Shown one piece after another: positions 16,874 to 25,800 of a stretch of 51,150 nucleotides of DNA. The notes under the pieces were generated by a model that searched no databases, had not been told where the DNA came from, and saw nothing but the letters and a program-made list of their open reading frames with translations. Made by a program: the position numbers and the translations under genes. The DNA is taken from the NCBI GenBank assembly GCA_021791615.1, contig JAJYWG010000539.1, forward strand, positions 1 to 51,150. The letters are read 5' to 3'. How positions within the stretch are numbered: position 1 is the stretch's first letter; each line of letters begins with the position of its first letter. The DNA comes from Actinomycetes bacterium (lineage in GTDB: Bacteria > Actinomycetota > Acidimicrobiia > Acidimicrobiales > RAAP-2).

Positions 16874-18954
16874 CACGTTGCTCCGGGTGACGGAGCGGCA
16901 GGACCGGCAGGAGCGGCAGGACCGGCAGGACCGGTAGGAGCGGCAGGACCGGCACCTGGGGCCGTCACGAGCCGATCGGCCGGTGCCGGATCGCCAGGTG
17001 GCACCGGGCCCCCGTCTGGCGTGGAGGCGCCCGGGCGGGCCATCAGCCAGCGAGCACCGTCAGCCACCAAGTCCCCAAAGCGGTGGAGCACCTCGGCAAG
17101 ACCGCCGGGCAGGTAGAGGATGAACGCCAGCAGGCCGAAGCCCCCGGTGATGAACTGGATCGTCGAGGTCGTGCCGAAGATCGCCGGCAATCCCACCAGG
17201 TAGATCGACCCGAGGATGGCGCCGGGGACCGAGCCCAGGCCTCCGATGACGACCATCGAGACCACGAGGATGGAGTAGGTAGGGGAGAAGGTGGTGGCGC
17301 TGAAGCGCTGGCTGGCGAAGGCCAGGCACACGCCGGCATAGCCGGCCATGAACCCCGACAGGGCGAACGCCAGCAACTTCGTCCGGACGACCGGGATGCC
17401 CATCGCCGCCGCCGTGAGCTCGTTGTCACGAACTGACACGAGTCGCCGAGCCACCCCTCGGTCCCGCCAGACCCGTACCATGAGCACAGAGAGCACCAGC
17501 ACCCCGAGCGAGAACCATGCGAAGGCGCGTGTCGACCCGAGACCGACCCCGAAGAGATCCGGCCGGCTGATGAGCGTCGACGCCGGGTCGGGCAGCCCGG
17601 TGCACAGCCGCTTCCCGAGAACTGGCACCGTCCAGCACGACGTGGCCAGCACCGACTCTTGCATCCACAGCGCGAACGCCAGGGTGGACACGGCGAGGTA
17701 GAGCCCTCTCACCCGCAGTGCCGGCAGGCCGACGAGGACGGCGATCACCGCCGTCACGGCGCCCGCCAGAGGTAAGAGCAGGACGAGCGGCACGCTGCCG
17801 CCCAGGTGGGCCGCCATGACTGCGCCCACGGCCACCAACCCGAACTGGCCGAGTGAGACCTGCCCAGCCCATCCGGTGAGCACCGTCAGGGAGAGGGCGA
17901 TGACGCCGAAGATGCAGATTTGCGAGAGGAGGTACGTGTTGCCGACGCTCAGCACGAACGGGAGGAGGGCGGCAATCACGATGCTCGCGACAACGCCGAC
18001 GCCTCCCACCCTGGCTCGGAACGGATCGGTGATCCTCCGCAGCGAAGCTGATCCCTGGAGCCAGCTGGATCGCTCCTCGAACCTGCTGCCCCGGGCCAGG
18101 GCTGCCACCCGTACCAGCAGCACGGCCAGGAGCAGGGCGAACATGATCGTCTGGACCGATGCGGTGGATGAGATGTTCCAGCTCAACACTTCGTAGACGA
18201 CCCCCACTCCGATCCCGGCAACGAACGCCGCCGTCAGGTTCACCATCGCGCCGACCAGCGCGGCGATGAGCGCGAAGAGCAGGAGATCGGGGCTGAGCGG
18301 CTGGGTCAAGACGCTGGTCTGCCCGGGGGAGGCCAGGATCTCGGTGAATGCGGAGAGCACGCCTGCGAGGACCCAGGCGAGCGTCGACGTGCGCCTGACC
18401 CAGACCCCCGACAGGCGAGCCGAGTCGGCGTTCTCCGACATCGCCCGCATGGCGAGGCCCCACGGCGAGAATTTGATGAACGCGGCTAGGGCGAGCGCGA
18501 CGACGGGAGCCACGATCAGGGTCAGCACAGCACCCGGAGTGAACACGAACGAGCCGATCGTAAAGGAGAGGTCGATCGGTACAGGGAACGGGCGAGAAAG
18601 GTCTTTGGGCAGGATGAAGGGCAATGCGGTGAACACGAACAGCACCTGGGACAACCCGATCGTGGCGACCATGACCAGCACCCTCGGCCGGTTGAACAGG
18701 CGACGGAGCAGCAGCTCGGAGAGTCCCCCCATGGCCGCGGCAAGCCCCAGAGCCAGCACGAGGGAGAACCAGTAGTTGAATCCGAAGTCCTCGCTGCACT
18801 TGACGAGGAACACCGCTGCCACCACGCCGAGCTGTCCCTGCGCGAAGTTCAAGATCCGGTTCGTGCGGTAGACCAGGACGAGGCCCAGGGCGAGAAGGCC
18901 GTAGTTGAGCCCGACGATGACTCCTTCGAGGAGGACGAAGCTGGGAATGGACAC
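16873..18954 (-). CDS. Fused branched-chain amino acid ABC permease (LivH-LivM)
   Basis: This 693-residue membrane protein combines both permease subunits. The N-terminal half (about 1-300) is LivH-like with [20 protein letters not shown] and NFAQGQLG. The C-terminal half (about 320-640) is LivM-like with [15 protein letters not shown] and a [14 protein letters not shown] loop. Up to about 16 membrane helices are visible. The last 50 residues are an Ala/Pro/Gly tail encoded by 9-bp repeats. It starts 18 bp after the fusion gene upstream. Such LivHM fusions are known in Actinobacteria. The tail lies after the last helix and looks dispensable. Confidence 0.92.
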   Translation of the reverse strand: MSIPSFVLLEGVIVGLNYGLLALGLVLVYRTNRILNFAQGQLGVVAAVFLVKCSEDFGFNYWFSLVLALGLAAAMGGLSELLLRRLFNRPRVLVMVATIGLSQVLFVFTALPFILPKDLSRPFPVPIDLSFTIGSFVFTPGAVLTLIVAPVVALALAAFIKFSPWGLAMRAMSENADSARLSGVWVRRTSTLAWVLAGVLSAFTEILASPGQTSVLTQPLSPDLLLFALIAALVGAMVNLTAAFVAGIGVGVVYEVLSWNISSTASVQTIMFALLLAVLLVRVAALARGSRFEERSSWLQGSASLRRITDPFRARVGGVGVVASIVIAALLPFVLSVGNTYLLSQICIFGVIALSLTVLTGWAGQVSLGQFGLVAVGAVMAAHLGGSVPLVLLLPLAGAVTAVIAVLVGLPALRVRGLYLAVSTLAFALWMQESVLATSCWTVPVLGKRLCTGLPDPASTLISRPDLFGVGLGSTRAFAWFSLGVLVLSVLMVRVWRDRGVARRLVSVRDNELTAAAMGIPVVRTKLLAFALSGFMAGYAGVCLAFASQRFSATTFSPTYSILVVSMVVIGGLGSVPGAILGSIYLVGLPAIFGTTSTIQFITGGFGLLAFILYLPGGLAEVLHRFGDLVADGARWLMARPGASTPDGGPVPPGDPAPADRLVTAPGAGPAAPTGPAGPAAPAGPAAPSPGAT
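16893..16955. repeat. 9-bp tandem repeat, seven units
   Basis: Seven 9-bp units (GAGCGGCAG/GACCGGCAG) encode the Pro/Ala/Gly tail of the fused permease on the minus strand. Confidence 0.85.
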
Positions 18955-18972
18955 GGCAGCAGCCCTCGGTCC

Positions 18973-21177
18973 TCAGTTCAACCCGGTCCCGGCTTCGGCC
19001 AGGAACACCGGTCGAAGCAAGTCGTCGCGCCCGGCGAGCTCGACCGTCGGCCCGTCGAAGAGGATAGTGCCGCGCTCGATGAACACCGCTCGTCGTGCCA
19101 GGTGCACGGCCCGGTTCACGCTCTGCTCGACGAGGATCACCGTGGTCCCTTCGGCGTTCAGACGGCGAACGATCTCCATGAGCCGGTCGACAGTCATCGG
19201 CGCCAGCCCCAAGGCCAGCTCGTCGATCATGAGCAATCGAGGCTGCGTCATCATCACCCGCGCGAGGGCCAGCATCTGCTGTTCTCCCCCTGACAGGGTC
19301 CCGGCAGGCTGGTCGAGGCGGTCGGCGAGCACCGGGAACAGCCCCAGGGCTTCTTCCATGGACTGAGCTGCCCTCGCGCGCTCTCGGCGGAACGAGTGCT
19401 CACCCACCCTGAGGTTGTCGCGGACGGTGAGCCCTGGAAACGTCATCTTGCCGCCGACCAGCAGTGCGACGCCTTGCCCGATGATCTGCTCGGGCTCGAG
19501 GTAAGTGCAGTTGACCCCGAAGATGCGTATGACCCCGCGGTGCGGGTGCTCGAGCCCCGATACGGCGCGAAGCAGGGTGGATTTGCCCGCGCCGTTCGTC
19601 CCGAGGAGGGCGAGCATCTCCCCTTCGGCGACTTCGAAGTTCACGTCGAAGAGCACTTGATTGGTGCCGTAATAGAAGTCGAGGTTGTGCACTTGGAGAG
19701 CCGGGATCTCTCCGCCGGCCTGCCTGCGCTTTCCTTCGGCGTAGCGTTCGAGCACGTCTTCGATGACGAGCGTGATGTCTCTTCGCACGTAGCGAGACCC
19801 CACGACGAGAAAGATCCCACCGACCACGCACACTGGTCCGATGAGAGTGAGAGCCACGACGATGCCGTGCAGCCCACCGACGGCGTCGGAGATAGCCCCG
19901 AGGAGCACGCTTCCGGTGAATCCTCCGAACACCAGCGAGTACACCCCAAACATCGCGAAACAGATCGTCCGCATCTCGGGCGGCGCAGTGGCCGCCAAAG
20001 TGAGAAAGATGCAAATTGCGAGAGGCGTGACGGCAGCGTTCGCCAGCGTCTGCAGGGTCACGCACATCCAGAGCTTGGGCACGTAGAGAGATGCGATGTA
20101 CAAGAGCCCGTAGGCGCTGATGCAAATCCCGGCGATGACCAACGGCCGCTGTGGCGCTCGCCGGAAGAACCGGTCACCGAGAACGTAGGCCGCAGGGAGA
20201 CCGAGAAAGGCAGCCAGGCCGATGATCGCGTATACCTCGCTGCGCCCTGCGACATCGAGGTGGAACTTGTCGGCAAAGAACAAGCTGCCGAACAGCGGTG
20301 CTCCAGTGCCGGCAAACCCGAGGATGCCGACGGCGATGAGCTCGTAGTACAGGGATCGGACCCGTAGCAACCGGGTGATCGCCGAGCCAAGCAGGACGCG
20401 GGGAGCCTTCTCCTGTTGAGAGTGGAGGTCCATGCCTGATGCCTTCAAGATGTGGCTGGCCTCGTTGGCCCCCTTGTCAGGCTCGCCGATCGTGAACAGG
20501 GCGAAGCCGATCGGGATTCCTGCCAATGCCACCAGCAGGCCATAGCGCCAGTCGTGCGCCGCGGTCACCACCAGACCGAAGATCAGGATCCCCACCGTCT
20601 GCGAGACGGGTGTGGCCAGGTAGTGCCAGCTGAAGATGCGGCCCCGGCTTTCGGTGGGGTAGGCGTCGGACAGGTAGGAATTGTGGACCGTGTTGTTGAC
20701 CCCCGATCCCACCGAAGCAGCCAAGTACAAGAACGCGAATGCCCAGACGTTGGGCGCAAGCGCCATGATCGAACCGAAGACCGCGAACACCAGCAGTGCG
20801 ACGGCGGCGACCAGGCGCCGGCTGCCCCGGTCTGCCCACAGTGCGAGCGGCACCGCCCACAGGAGCTGGGCCACTTGGGCCACGAAGGCGACGGCGGCGA
20901 GAGCCGTGTTGTGCATGTGAAACGACTGCTCGAGGTTCTTGCCGATGATGGCGATACCGTTGCTGAAGGTCCCGGGCACCACGGCCGCTGCAGTCAAGAG
21001 CACGAGAGGTGCGTACCCGTACTTTCGCAGGATGCCGACGAGGGACGGGGCTTTTCCTTCTCCGGTCCCCGGCATGACCGCGACGTCGGCGACCAAGTCA
21101 CGGTCCCGGTGGCGCAGGACGGCTTCTTGAAGGAGCTCGTCGGGCACCGTGAAGTCGAACAGCTCGCCCCCCGCCAT
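18973..21177 (-). CDS. MFS transporter fused to LivF-type ABC ATPase
   Basis: From ATG 21177 the protein is 734 residues. An MFS-like region (about 40-465) with roughly 12 helices, including VALLVFAVFGSIMALAPNVW and NTVHNSYLSDAYPTESRGRI, is followed by a complete ABC ATPase (about 495-734). The ATPase has Walker A GTNGAGKST, signature LSGGEQQMLALARVMM and Walker B RLLMIDELALGLAP. It is the first gene of the ABC operon and supplies the second ATPase subunit. The open frame could start at 21324, but that would run over the divergent gene's start. No strong ribosome-binding site is seen at either place. Similar fusions exist in other Actinobacteria. How the MFS part works with the ABC permease is unknown. 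Confidence 0.85.
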   Translation of the reverse strand: MAGGELFDFTVPDELLQEAVLRHRDRDLVADVAVMPGTGEGKAPSLVGILRKYGYAPLVLLTAAAVVPGTFSNGIAIIGKNLEQSFHMHNTALAAVAFVAQVAQLLWAVPLALWADRGSRRLVAAVALLVFAVFGSIMALAPNVWAFAFLYLAASVGSGVNNTVHNSYLSDAYPTESRGRIFSWHYLATPVSQTVGILIFGLVVTAAHDWRYGLLVALAGIPIGFALFTIGEPDKGANEASHILKASGMDLHSQQEKAPRVLLGSAITRLLRVRSLYYELIAVGILGFAGTGAPLFGSLFFADKFHLDVAGRSEVYAIIGLAAFLGLPAAYVLGDRFFRRAPQRPLVIAGICISAYGLLYIASLYVPKLWMCVTLQTLANAAVTPLAICIFLTLAATAPPEMRTICFAMFGVYSLVFGGFTGSVLLGAISDAVGGLHGIVVALTLIGPVCVVGGIFLVVGSRYVRRDITLVIEDVLERYAEGKRRQAGGEIPALQVHNLDFYYGTNQVLFDVNFEVAEGEMLALLGTNGAGKSTLLRAVSGLEHPHRGVIRIFGVNCTYLEPEQIIGQGVALLVGGKMTFPGLTVRDNLRVGEHSFRRERARAAQSMEEALGLFPVLADRLDQPAGTLSGGEQQMLALARVMMTQPRLLMIDELALGLAPMTVDRLMEIVRRLNAEGTTVILVEQSVNRAVHLARRAVFIERGTILFDGPTVELAGRDDLLRPVFLAEAGTGLN

Positions 21178-21298
21178 CGCCGAGAGGCTATCGCTGACGA
21201 AGATATCAGGTATGGGTCTTTCCGCTCGGGCCGCCTCGCCGGGCTGGGGACGGGCTCTGAACGATCTGCCCCTCGTGCCGGCGAGCGCGGCGGCGGCG

Positions 21299-21304
21299 TA
21301 GATT
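21299..21304 (+). promoter_or_regulatory. Candidate -10 box before the dehydrogenase gene
   Basis: TAGATT lies 7 nt before ATG 21312. No ribosome-binding site is seen, which suggests a leaderless start. No convincing -35 box is found. The region 21178-21311 must also hold the promoter of the divergent ABC operon. Confidence 0.35.
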
Positions 21305-21311
21305 GCCTGTG

Positions 21312-22217
21312 ATGACGACGCCACGAGAGCTTGGTTTCATCGGTCTGGGGAACATCGGTGGTGGGGTCTGCGCCAACCTGATCGCCGACGGCCACCAGGT
21401 GACGGTGCTCGATGCCGATCCGCAACGGCAGGCCGTCGCTGTGGCCTCCGGCGCTCGTGCAGCTGGATCTGCCGAAGAGGTGGCATCGAGCGCCGGTGTG
21501 ACGTTTCTGTCGCTTCCGGGGCCAGAGGCGATGAGGGCGGTCACGTCCGAGTGGCTAAAAGGGGTGACTACCCCGGGCAAGATGCTCGTTGACCTCACGA
21601 CCAACGCTCCGCGCGTGGTGAGAGAAGTCGGGGAGATGGTTGCCGGTGCAGGAGCCAGCCTCGTGGAAGCTCCGGTGACGGGTGGAGCTCCTGGGGCGCG
21701 AGCGCGCCGGCTGGTCTTCATCGTTGGTGGTGACCCACGTGACGTCGCGGCCGTCACGCCGCTCCTCGACACCGTGGGGCGTGCCGTCGTCCATCTGGGT
21801 CCGCTGGGCAGTGGCAACATCGGAAAGCTCGTGAATTCCTTGGTGGCCTTCACCACGACCTGGAGTTCTCTCGAAGGTCTGGCGCTTGGCGCTGCGTACG
21901 ACATCGACCTGCGGACGCTGGTTGACCTGGTCCGCCTTTCCGGTGCGGCGACTCCCTACGTGGATCGGAGGGTCGAGAGCCTGAACGAGCGTGGTCGACC
22001 GGTCGAATTCGCGATCGCGATGGCAGCCAAGGACGCGCGCCTCATGGTGGAGGCCGGTCATGACGCAGGTGTGCCGCTCCCGTTGGCGTCAGTGATCCAC
22101 CAGCTCATGCTCTACGCGGGGTCCCAGGGCCTCGGTGACCGTGATCTCAACGACCTGGTTGAGGCAGTCGAGCGCCTCACGTCGGTTCCCCTGCACTTGC
22201 GTTCGGAAGAGGAATAG
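21312..22217 (+). CDS. NAD(P)-dependent 3-hydroxyisobutyrate-dehydrogenase-like protein
   Basis: This 301-residue beta-hydroxyacid dehydrogenase has the cofactor motif FIGLGNIGGGVCANL, the substrate-site block EAPVTGGAPGA, and GSGNIGKLVNSL with the catalytic Lys172. TTG 21303 and GTG 21309 are alternative in-frame starts, but ATG 21312 stands 7 nt after a TAGATT box. It is divergent from the ABC operon and convergent with the decarboxylase-like gene. The usual KxxNN pair reads KLVNS here. The substrate could be any 3-hydroxyacid. Confidence 0.88.
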   Translation: MTTPRELGFIGLGNIGGGVCANLIADGHQVTVLDADPQRQAVAVASGARAAGSAEEVASSAGVTFLSLPGPEAMRAVTSEWLKGVTTPGKMLVDLTTNAPRVVREVGEMVAGAGASLVEAPVTGGAPGARARRLVFIVGGDPRDVAAVTPLLDTVGRAVVHLGPLGSGNIGKLVNSLVAFTTTWSSLEGLALGAAYDIDLRTLVDLVRLSGAATPYVDRRVESLNERGRPVEFAIAMAAKDARLMVEAGHDAGVPLPLASVIHQLMLYAGSQGLGDRDLNDLVEAVERLTSVPLHLRSEEE

Positions 22218-22240
22218 CGAGGAGCGGAGCCTCGATTTCT
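22218..22240 (+). terminator. Probable terminator hairpin
   Basis: CGAGG/CCTCG with a 7-nt loop begins one base after the stop codon and is followed by ATTTCT. A second inverted repeat, GAGGTC/GACCTC (22242-22261), lies between the convergent genes. Confidence 0.45.
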
Positions 22241-22279
22241 CGAGGTCACGATCGCGACCTCCTGAGCCGCTGGCGAACG

Positions 22280-22663
22280 TCAGATCGAGTCGAGCACTTT
22301 CGCCGCGGTGGTGAGCGCGGAGACGGCGGCAGGGATGCCGGCGTACAGCCCGACATGCATCAGGACTTCGATGAGCTCGTCGCGGGTGACACCAGCGTTG
22401 AGCGCGCCGCGCAGGTGGCTGGCGAGCTGGTCCTGGCTCCCCGCAGCCGCCAACATCGCAACGGTGATCAACGAGCGGTCCCGGAGCGCCAGGCCCGGCC
22501 GGCTCCAGAACATCCCGTAACAGAACTGGCGAACAAGATCGAAGAATTCCGGAGCCAGCTCGGTTGCCGGGGGGGTCGGTCTCGACGGGTCATTGGAACG
22601 CTCGCCGAACAACTGCCGAAGGATGTCACGACCGACTGCATCCAGCTCTGTGGATGCGGTCAT
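22280..22663 (-). CDS. Carboxymuconolactone decarboxylase family protein
   Basis: This 127-residue, mostly helical protein is related to PcaC (gamma-carboxymuconolactone decarboxylase). The core ALRDRSLITVAMLAAAGSQDQ and HLRGALNAGVTRDELIEVLMH is characteristic; the CxxC of the AhpD branch is absent, as in PcaC. Its ATG overlaps the stop of the upstream amidohydrolase gene by 4 nt (ATGA), so the two are translationally coupled. In this setting it may decarboxylate or lactonise a ring-cleavage product handled by the amidohydrolases. That role is inferred from context. Confidence 0.88.
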   Translation of the reverse strand: MTASTELDAVGRDILRQLFGERSNDPSRPTPPATELAPEFFDLVRQFCYGMFWSRPGLALRDRSLITVAMLAAAGSQDQLASHLRGALNAGVTRDELIEVLMHVGLYAGIPAAVSALTTAAKVLDSI

Positions 22664-23862
22664 CGGATCTCACCGCCATCCGCAGATGCAGGTACTTCGA
22701 CGTCGTACAGCTTGCAGTAGTTGTCCCAGAGGATCTTTTTCTTCGACGAGGTCGTCAATGGCAAGGTCAGAAACGACTCCGTCGCGTGCGGGAACTTCGA
22801 GTCGGCGTGGGGATAGTCCGTCGAGAAGACCACGTTGTCGTCGCCGAATTCCTCGACGTAGTGCCGGGATGCCTGCTCGTCGGCTTCGCATGACAAGAAG
22901 CAGTTGCGCGCCAGGTACTTCGACGGCTCCATCGTCACTCCGGGAGCCTCGTACTTGCCGGTCCATTCCCAGTGCTCGTCGAGCCGGTACATGAGAAACG
23001 GCGCCCATGAGCAGTTGCCCTCGAGGAGCCCCACCCGAAGACCCGGGAAGCGTTCCAAGATGCCGCCGGAGGTGAAGCAGGCAGCGACGAACATGATGCC
23101 CAGGGGCTGGTTGAAGGAGTGCCACAGCATCAGGCGGTCCAAGTGGGCACCAAAGGAGAAATCCGGCAAGAGCGACGTTCGCCCACCGCCGTGGAAGCAT
23201 ACGGCGACACCGAGCTCTTCGGCCGCTCGCCAGAGTGGGTCATATCGAGGGTGGTGCCACGGCGCGGCGTCCACGAGCCCGGGTGCGAGGAACGCTGCCT
23301 TGAAGCCCAAGTCAACCGATCGTTCGAGCTCGGCGATCGCGCCGTGCACGTCGTGGGGGGCGATCATCGACGCACCGAAGACTCGACCAGGCAGGCCGCA
23401 GTCCTTGACGAAGTCTGCCATCCAGTCGTTGTACGCACGTGCGATGGCCGTCGCCAGTGCCGGTTCCAACCCGTCGGGACCCACGTGGTCGGAGCTTTGC
23501 AACCCGAGAACGAACAGGCCTCGGCTGGGGAACAGCACCGTCGAGTCGATTCCCTCGGCACGCATCGCCTCCACTTGAGACGCGGCGTCGAAGTGTCGGG
23601 CTTCGAAGGCGGCGAGCGCCTCGTCTTGCTCCTCCCGCCACGGACGGCCGTCTTCGGGTCCTCCCTTCTCGCGGGGACGGGGACGGCCGCTGCGGAGCAG
23701 GACGGCGTCTTTTACCCGGACTCGCATGTCTCGGGGCGTCTCGGCCAGGCCGATCGGTGCAGCGTGCGCCCATCGTGGGTCGATGTAACGCTCCCAGAGG
23801 TCGGCCGGCTCGACGACGTGCATGTCGCTGTCGGCCACTCGCCAGTCATTCGCCGTCGTCAC
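22660..23862 (-). CDS. Amidohydrolase family protein (amidohydrolase 2 type)
   Basis: This 400-residue metal-dependent TIM-barrel enzyme belongs to PF04909, together with resorcylate and aminocarboxymuconate-semialdehyde decarboxylases. The N-terminal metal motif DSDMHVVEP, the mid-barrel VCFHGGG and the C-terminal STDYPHADSKFPHA with a conserved aspartate are all present. GTG 23862 follows GGAGG at good spacing. It is the first gene of a two-gene unit with the carboxymuconolactone-decarboxylase-like gene and is divergent from the MarR gene. The shared intergenic region holds a palindrome, so MarR control is likely. Confidence 0.88.
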   Translation of the reverse strand: MTTANDWRVADSDMHVVEPADLWERYIDPRWAHAAPIGLAETPRDMRVRVKDAVLLRSGRPRPREKGGPEDGRPWREEQDEALAAFEARHFDAASQVEAMRAEGIDSTVLFPSRGLFVLGLQSSDHVGPDGLEPALATAIARAYNDWMADFVKDCGLPGRVFGASMIAPHDVHGAIAELERSVDLGFKAAFLAPGLVDAAPWHHPRYDPLWRAAEELGVAVCFHGGGRTSLLPDFSFGAHLDRLMLWHSFNQPLGIMFVAACFTSGGILERFPGLRVGLLEGNCSWAPFLMYRLDEHWEWTGKYEAPGVTMEPSKYLARNCFLSCEADEQASRHYVEEFGDDNVVFSTDYPHADSKFPHATESFLTLPLTTSSKKKILWDNYCKLYDVEVPASADGGEIR

Positions 23863-23955
23863 GGGTGCCTCCTCAATCGCCTTGCGGCGGGTTCGAATCC
23901 CTTTCGGCCCAGCTCTCCTCGCGGGCGTACAGGCCGAGGCCGCTCAGATTAGTTG

Positions 23956-23970
23956 TTTGACTCAGTCAAA
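23956..23970. promoter_or_regulatory. Candidate MarR operator palindrome
   Basis: TTTGACT-C-AGTCAAA is a perfect 7-1-7 palindrome between the divergent amidohydrolase and MarR genes. It contains the TTGACT -35 box of the MarR promoter (23957-23962), so a bound regulator would block RNA polymerase. This matches autorepression by MarR proteins. Confidence 0.65.
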
Positions 23971-23985
23971 TGAATACCATACAGT
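23957..23985 (+). promoter_or_regulatory. Sigma70-type promoter of the MarR gene
   Basis: TTGACT (23957-23962), a 17-nt spacer and TACAGT (23980-23985) end 7 nt before GTG 23993. The transcript would start at or next to the start codon. On the other strand, TTCATT-N17-TAATCT is a weaker candidate serving the divergent amidohydrolase gene. Confidence 0.6.
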
Positions 23986-23992
23986 AGGTCCT

Positions 23993-24589
23993 GTGGACAG
24001 TGCGCAAAGGTTGCCCGCGGAGGCCTCCCTTCTCGCAACATCCCCCGCTGCCCAGGTCGAGGCAGTTCAGGGAGCACTCTGGGAGATGCTCCGTCTCTAC
24101 TCGAGCCGTCGGGCGTTCGCCGGCTGGTCGGCGGCATCGGGAGTCCTGGTGTCCCAGCCAGCATTCGACCTGCTGGGTCGAGTCGAGGAGCGAGGACCGA
24201 TCACCCTTGGGGAGCTGGGGCGCCTGGCCCATATGGATCCTTCAGCCGTCGGTCGTCAGGTCCGCGCTCTGGAGGAGCTTGGCCTGGTCGATCGCTCGCC
24301 GAGCATGTCGGACCGGCGCGTCGTGGAAGTGCGGCTCACGCCTCGTGGCAAGGAAGTCCGGCAACGGGTGGCATTGGCAGGATCCCGGCACCTGGCCGAC
24401 GAGCTGGGCTCGTGGAGCGAGTCGGACCGCCGTGCGCTCGCCAGGCTCCTGCCGAAGCTGGTCTCGGATCTTCGGAACCGGCGCTACGAGCTCTCTGGAG
24501 TAGAAGACGTCTCACCCCAGCCTGCCCGAGCCAGACGGCGAAAGCCCACCTCCATGAATTGCGGGTCCGACGAAGGAGCGAGCCGATGA
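23993..24589 (+). CDS. MarR family transcriptional regulator
   Basis: This 198-residue winged-helix regulator has a recognition region LGELGRLAHMDPSAVGRQVRALEELGLV and a wing SMSDRRVVEVRLTPRGKEV. Helices before and after form the dimer domain. GTG 23993 fits a promoter with a -10 box 7 nt upstream and no ribosome-binding site. The longer open frame upstream would cross the promoter and operator. The stop overlaps the ATG of the next amidohydrolase gene (ATGA), so regulator and enzymes form one transcript. It probably represses both arms of the divergon and is released by an aromatic or acidic ligand; the ligand is unknown. The basic C-terminal tail is longer than usual. Confidence 0.9.
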   Translation: MDSAQRLPAEASLLATSPAAQVEAVQGALWEMLRLYSSRRAFAGWSAASGVLVSQPAFDLLGRVEERGPITLGELGRLAHMDPSAVGRQVRALEELGLVDRSPSMSDRRVVEVRLTPRGKEVRQRVALAGSRHLADELGSWSESDRRALARLLPKLVSDLRNRRYELSGVEDVSPQPARARRRKPTSMNCGSDEGASR

Positions 24590-25800
24590 CCGTCACCTCA
24601 CCCCAAGGCGAGCGATACATCGTCATCTCGGCGGATTGCCATGCGGGCGCGAGCATCGACGACTACAGAGACTTCCTCGAGGCGGAGTACAGGGACGAAT
24701 TCGACTCGTGGCGGGAGGCATACCGCAACCCCTTCCAGGACTTGAAAGGGGATCGCGGCTCTCGCAACTGGGACTCCGAGCGCAGGACCGCAGACCTGGA
24801 ATCCGATGGTGTCGTGGGAGAGGTGATCTTTCCCAACACCGTTCCGCCGTTCTTTCCGACCGGAGCCGTCGTCGCACGACCTCCGAGCCCCGAGGAGTAC
24901 CGGCTTCGCCGGGCAGGTGTGCGAGCGCACAATCGCTGGTTGGCGCAGTGGTGTGCCGAACAGCCGGATCGCCGGGCCGGCGTGGCTCAGATCTTCTTGA
25001 ACGACATCGACGACGCGGTCGAAGACGTGCACTTCGCCGCCGAGAACGGCCTGAGAGGGGGGATCTTGCTCCCGGCCGTACCCCCCGACGCTCCCTGGCT
25101 CGAACCGCTGTACTCCCCGGCCTACGACCGCCTGTGGCAGGTCTGTGAGGACTTGGGGGTGGTGGTGAACCATCACTCGGGCGGGGGAACTCCCGACTAC
25201 GGCGCCTACCCGGCTGCCAGCATCATCTGGCTCGCCGAGACCGCGTTCTTCTCGCGGCGTGCGCTCACCCACCTCATCGCCGGTGGCGTGTTCGACCGAT
25301 TCCCCAAACTGCGGTTCGTCATGACCGAGCAAGGGGGGTCATGGGTCCCGCCGGCGCTCTCGATGCTCGACGTCTTCTACTCGCAGATCTCGCCCTCGGG
25401 TCGCTTCGGTGAGCTGGCCGTCCCCCGTGAAGCGATGCTCGAGCTGCTGCCCTCCGAGTACTTCGCCCGGAACTGTGCGGTGGCGGTGAGCTTCCCCAGC
25501 CCCAAGGATGCGCGTGCCCGACACGCGATCGGCTTGAAACGCTACCTTTGGGGGAGTGACTACCCGCATGCCGAGGGCACGTTTCCCTACTCGGTGGCCG
25601 CGCTGCGTCGATCCTTCGCCGGGGTGGACCCGACCGAGCTCGACACCATCCTGGCGAAGAACCCAGCGGCGGTCTACGGGTTCGATCTCGATCGCCTGGC
25701 GCCGGTGGCCGCCCGTGTCGGCCCGCTCGTGTCCGAAGTCGCCCAACCACTCGACAAGCTGCCTCCAGGCACGATGAGCCCGGCCTTCTACCGTGACTGA
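24586..25800 (+). CDS. Amidohydrolase family protein
   Basis: This 404-residue TIM-barrel amidohydrolase (PF04909) has an N-terminal metal motif variant VISADCHAGAS, a mid-barrel VVNHHSGGG and WGSDYPHAEGTFPYS near the C-terminus. It starts at ATG 24586 behind AGGAG with 8-nt spacing and overlaps the MarR stop. The next gene starts inside its 3' end. It is about as long as the divergent amidohydrolase (400 residues) but clearly a different subfamily. A hydrolytic or decarboxylating step in degradation of an aromatic or cyclic compound is a reasonable but unproven role. Confidence 0.88.
   Translation: MTVTSPQGERYIVISADCHAGASIDDYRDFLEAEYRDEFDSWREAYRNPFQDLKGDRGSRNWDSERRTADLESDGVVGEVIFPNTVPPFFPTGAVVARPPSPEEYRLRRAGVRAHNRWLAQWCAEQPDRRAGVAQIFLNDIDDAVEDVHFAAENGLRGGILLPAVPPDAPWLEPLYSPAYDRLWQVCEDLGVVVNHHSGGGTPDYGAYPAASIIWLAETAFFSRRALTHLIAGGVFDRFPKLRFVMTEQGGSWVPPALSMLDVFYSQISPSGRFGELAVPREAMLELLPSEYFARNCAVAVSFPSPKDARARHAIGLKRYLWGSDYPHAEGTFPYSVAALRRSFAGVDPTELDTILAKNPAAVYGFDLDRLAPVAARVGPLVSEVAQPLDKLPPGTMSPAFYRD

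Noticed and set aside
23886..23915. T-arm-like GGGTTCGAATCC that could be the end of a tRNA
   Set aside because: Only three of five stem pairs form on one side, no matching acceptor 5' strand lies about 65 nt upstream, and the upstream sequence belongs to the amidohydrolase gene. At most it is a chance match or a tiny fragment.
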